A stretch of DNA of 6,815 nt from Alphaproteobacteria bacterium (GTDB lineage: Bacteria; Pseudomonadota; Alphaproteobacteria; Rhodobacterales; Rhodobacteraceae), in contig JAUIBJ010000193.1 in assembly GCA_030428025.1 (NCBI GenBank), forward strand, positions 1-6,815, given 5' to 3'. The notes beneath the pieces are model-generated. The model searched no databases and was not told where the DNA came from. It saw only the letters and a list, made by a program, of their open reading frames with translations. The first letter of the stretch is position 1; every line of letters begins with the position of its first letter. The position numbers and the translations under genes were made by a program. Below, in pieces: positions 5,834-6,815 of the stretch.

Positions 5834-6232
5834 ATGCGACAGATACTCGGCGCGATCCTGATTTCGCTCGCCATGGCGGTCCCGGCCAAGGCGAATGACG
5901 ACATAGAGGCGGTCATTTCGGCCCAGATCGAGGCCTTTCTGGCCGACGATTTCGAAACCGCTTTCACCTTCGCCAGCCCGATGATCAAGAGCATCTTCGG
6001 CACGCCCGAACGGTTCGGCGCGATGGTCAAGAACGGCTATCCGATGGTCTGGCGGCCCTCGGATGTGGAGTTCCTTTCCATCGAGCGGCGGGGGCGGGAG
6101 CTTTGGCAGAACGTCATGGTGCGGGATGCCGAGGGCGCACTGCATATTCTCGAATACCAGATGATCCCGGGCGAGGGTGGCTGGAAGATCAACGCGGTGC
6201 GGGTGCGCAAGGCGGGCGAGGGGACGGTCTGA
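5834..6232 (+). CDS. Secreted DUF4864 domain protein
   Basis: This 132-residue protein has a signal peptide (hydrophobic 4-16, cleavage likely after Ala18-Lys19-Ala20) and a single small domain. The pattern IEAVISAQIEAFLADDFETAF followed by FASPMIKSIFG, a central MV-x-x-x-Y-P-M-V, and a C-terminal strand ending in GGWKINAVRV fits DUF4864, a family of exported proteins with no established function; the shape recalls NTF2/SnoaL-like alpha+beta folds, but that is a guess. GGAGGT (5823-5828) lies five bases before the ATG. It sits 70 bases after the second cytochrome gene, same strand, with no clear terminator between, so it may be co-transcribed. No cysteines or haem motif are present, so it is not itself a redox carrier. 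Confidence 0.85.
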   Translation: MRQILGAILISLAMAVPAKANDDIEAVISAQIEAFLADDFETAFTFASPMIKSIFGTPERFGAMVKNGYPMVWRPSDVEFLSIERRGRELWQNVMVRDAEGALHILEYQMIPGEGGWKINAVRVRKAGEGTV

Positions 6233-6241
6233 GCCCCTTGC

Positions 6242-6268
6242 CTGTGGCTCAGCGCTTGTGAGCCACGG
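6242..6268. terminator. Hairpin at the convergent gene ends (candidate two-way terminator without T tract)
   Basis: GTGGCTCA (6244-6251) and TGAGCCAC (6259-6266) form a perfect 8-base-pair stem with a 7-base loop; on the plus-strand RNA a G-U and a C-G pair can extend it to 10. It covers the stop codon and last codons of the methyltransferase gene and lies just after the DUF4864 stop. There is no T run on either strand, so intrinsic termination is uncertain; an RNA-stabilising or transcription-slowing role is also possible. Confidence 0.45.
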
Positions 6269-6815
6269 TCACGAAATGGGTCAGCGAGAAGAAAAACCGC
6301 CCCGAGGCGGCCAGCGCTTGCTGCTCGGCTTTCCAGGCGTCGATTTCGGCCTCGGCAAGATGCGCATGCTCGCGGGCATAGGCGCTCATGAGATGCAGCA
6401 TCATGTTGGCGATCCCGTCCGCCCGCAGGCAGGTGTCGGTAAACGGCGCGGCGTGGCACGCATCATAGACCAGCCCCGCCTCCTCGATTAGAGGCGGTAG
6501 CAGGGCCGGCACGCAGCGTTCGGTCAGATGACCGTCCCAAGAGGCCTGCATGCGGCGCATCCGGTCCGGCGCGTCGCTGTGCCAGGCGAAACAGTCCCAG
6601 TGCCAGTCGCCGATCACGAGGCGACCGCCGGGGCGCAGCACCCGCGCGGCCTCGGCCAGGGCGGCGGGGAGGTCGTCGAGATATTCGAAGACCTGCAGTG
6701 AGACGAGCTTGTCGCAAGCTCCATCTTCGGCCGGAATGTCGGTGGCGCTGCCCTCGGCGATGCGCACGGTGTTCAGGCCCTCGCAGGCCGCCTCGGCCCC
6801 GGCGCGCATCTCGGC
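6249..6815 (-). CDS. Class I SAM-dependent methyltransferase (Methyltransf_11/UbiE-like), 5'-truncated by window edge
   Basis: This is the C-terminal 188 residues of a SAM-dependent methyltransferase; the frame is open to the window edge, and the GxGxG SAM-binding motif I must lie outside. Visible motifs are AEGSATDIPAEDGACD (the SAM-pocket acidic loop and start of motif IV), VSLQVFEYLDDLPAALAEAARVLRPGGRLVIGDW (motif IV to VI), then a C-terminal region with DRMRRMQASWDGHLTE and RFFFSLTHFV. The ATG at 6809 is probably internal, since the codons before it (Ala-Glu) fit the family pattern SAEM. The C-terminal WDxHL and FFFSL elements resemble a group often annotated only as UbiE-like or methyltransferase-domain proteins; the substrate is unknown. 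The gene is convergent with the DUF4864 gene, 16 bases apart, so it is not part of the cytochrome operon. Confidence 0.9.
   Translation of the reverse strand, partial: AEMRAGAEAACEGLNTVRIAEGSATDIPAEDGACDKLVSLQVFEYLDDLPAALAEAARVLRPGGRLVIGDWHWDCFAWHSDAPDRMRRMQASWDGHLTERCVPALLPPLIEEAGLVYDACHAAPFTDTCLRADGIANMMLHLMSAYAREHAHLAEAEIDAWKAEQQALAASGRFFFSLTHFVTVAHKR

Noticed and set aside
5803..5835. TTGACG at 5803-5808 as a -35 for the DUF4864 gene
   Set aside because: The only -10-like sequence (CACTAT) is too far away and overlaps the start codon; the gene also has a good ribosome binding site just there.

Overview
This GC-rich window looks like core chromosome of an alphaproteobacterium, most likely of the Rhodobacterales (Roseobacter/Rhodobacter group). 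The reasons are the strong G/C bias at third codon positions, a LolC/E-type permease and LolD that closely resemble my recollection of Rhodobacteraceae versions, short gaps with clear GGAGG-type ribosome binding sites, and an FNR/DNR-type box upstream of cytochrome genes. I see no insertion sequence, tRNA, rRNA, CRISPR array or prophage gene.

Layout from left to right. (1) On +, the 3' part of a lipoprotein-releasing permease gene (lolC/lolE type) overlaps lolD by 8 bases; together they form the inner-membrane complex that releases lipoproteins for transport to the outer membrane. (2) On +, after a 101-base gap, lies a gene for a divergent Ldh2/malate-lactate-type NAD(P)-dependent oxidoreductase whose usual active-site histidines appear replaced. 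(3) On -, convergent with it, lies a gene for an integral-membrane acyltransferase-3 (OafA-like). (4) On -, a YdcZ/DUF606 membrane protein gene is followed by a gene for a small exported two-cysteine protein of unknown function. (5) On +, diverging from ydcZ, are two tandem related mono-haem c-type cytochrome genes (the first a predicted lipoprotein, the second a soluble periplasmic protein), then a secreted DUF4864 protein gene. (6) On -, at the right edge, is the C-terminal part of a UbiE/Methyltransf_11-type methyltransferase gene, convergent with the DUF4864 gene.

The most informative non-coding stretch is the 131-base divergent region at 4813-4943. It holds a match to the sigma-54 -24/-12 consensus at every specified base (TGGCACG-N4-TTGCA) and, 13 bases further on, a near-perfect FNR/DNR box (CTGAT-N4-ATCAA). 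Both could serve the cytochrome genes. This suggests that the cytochrome pair is a conditionally expressed electron-transfer module responding to low oxygen or nitrogen oxides and/or an enhancer-binding protein. That is inference from sequence motifs only.

Most of the window is ordinary core genome. The points most worth following are the sigma-54 plus FNR-box arrangement, the active-site substitutions in the Ldh2-family protein, the lipoprotein/soluble cytochrome pair, and the small exported two-cysteine protein.
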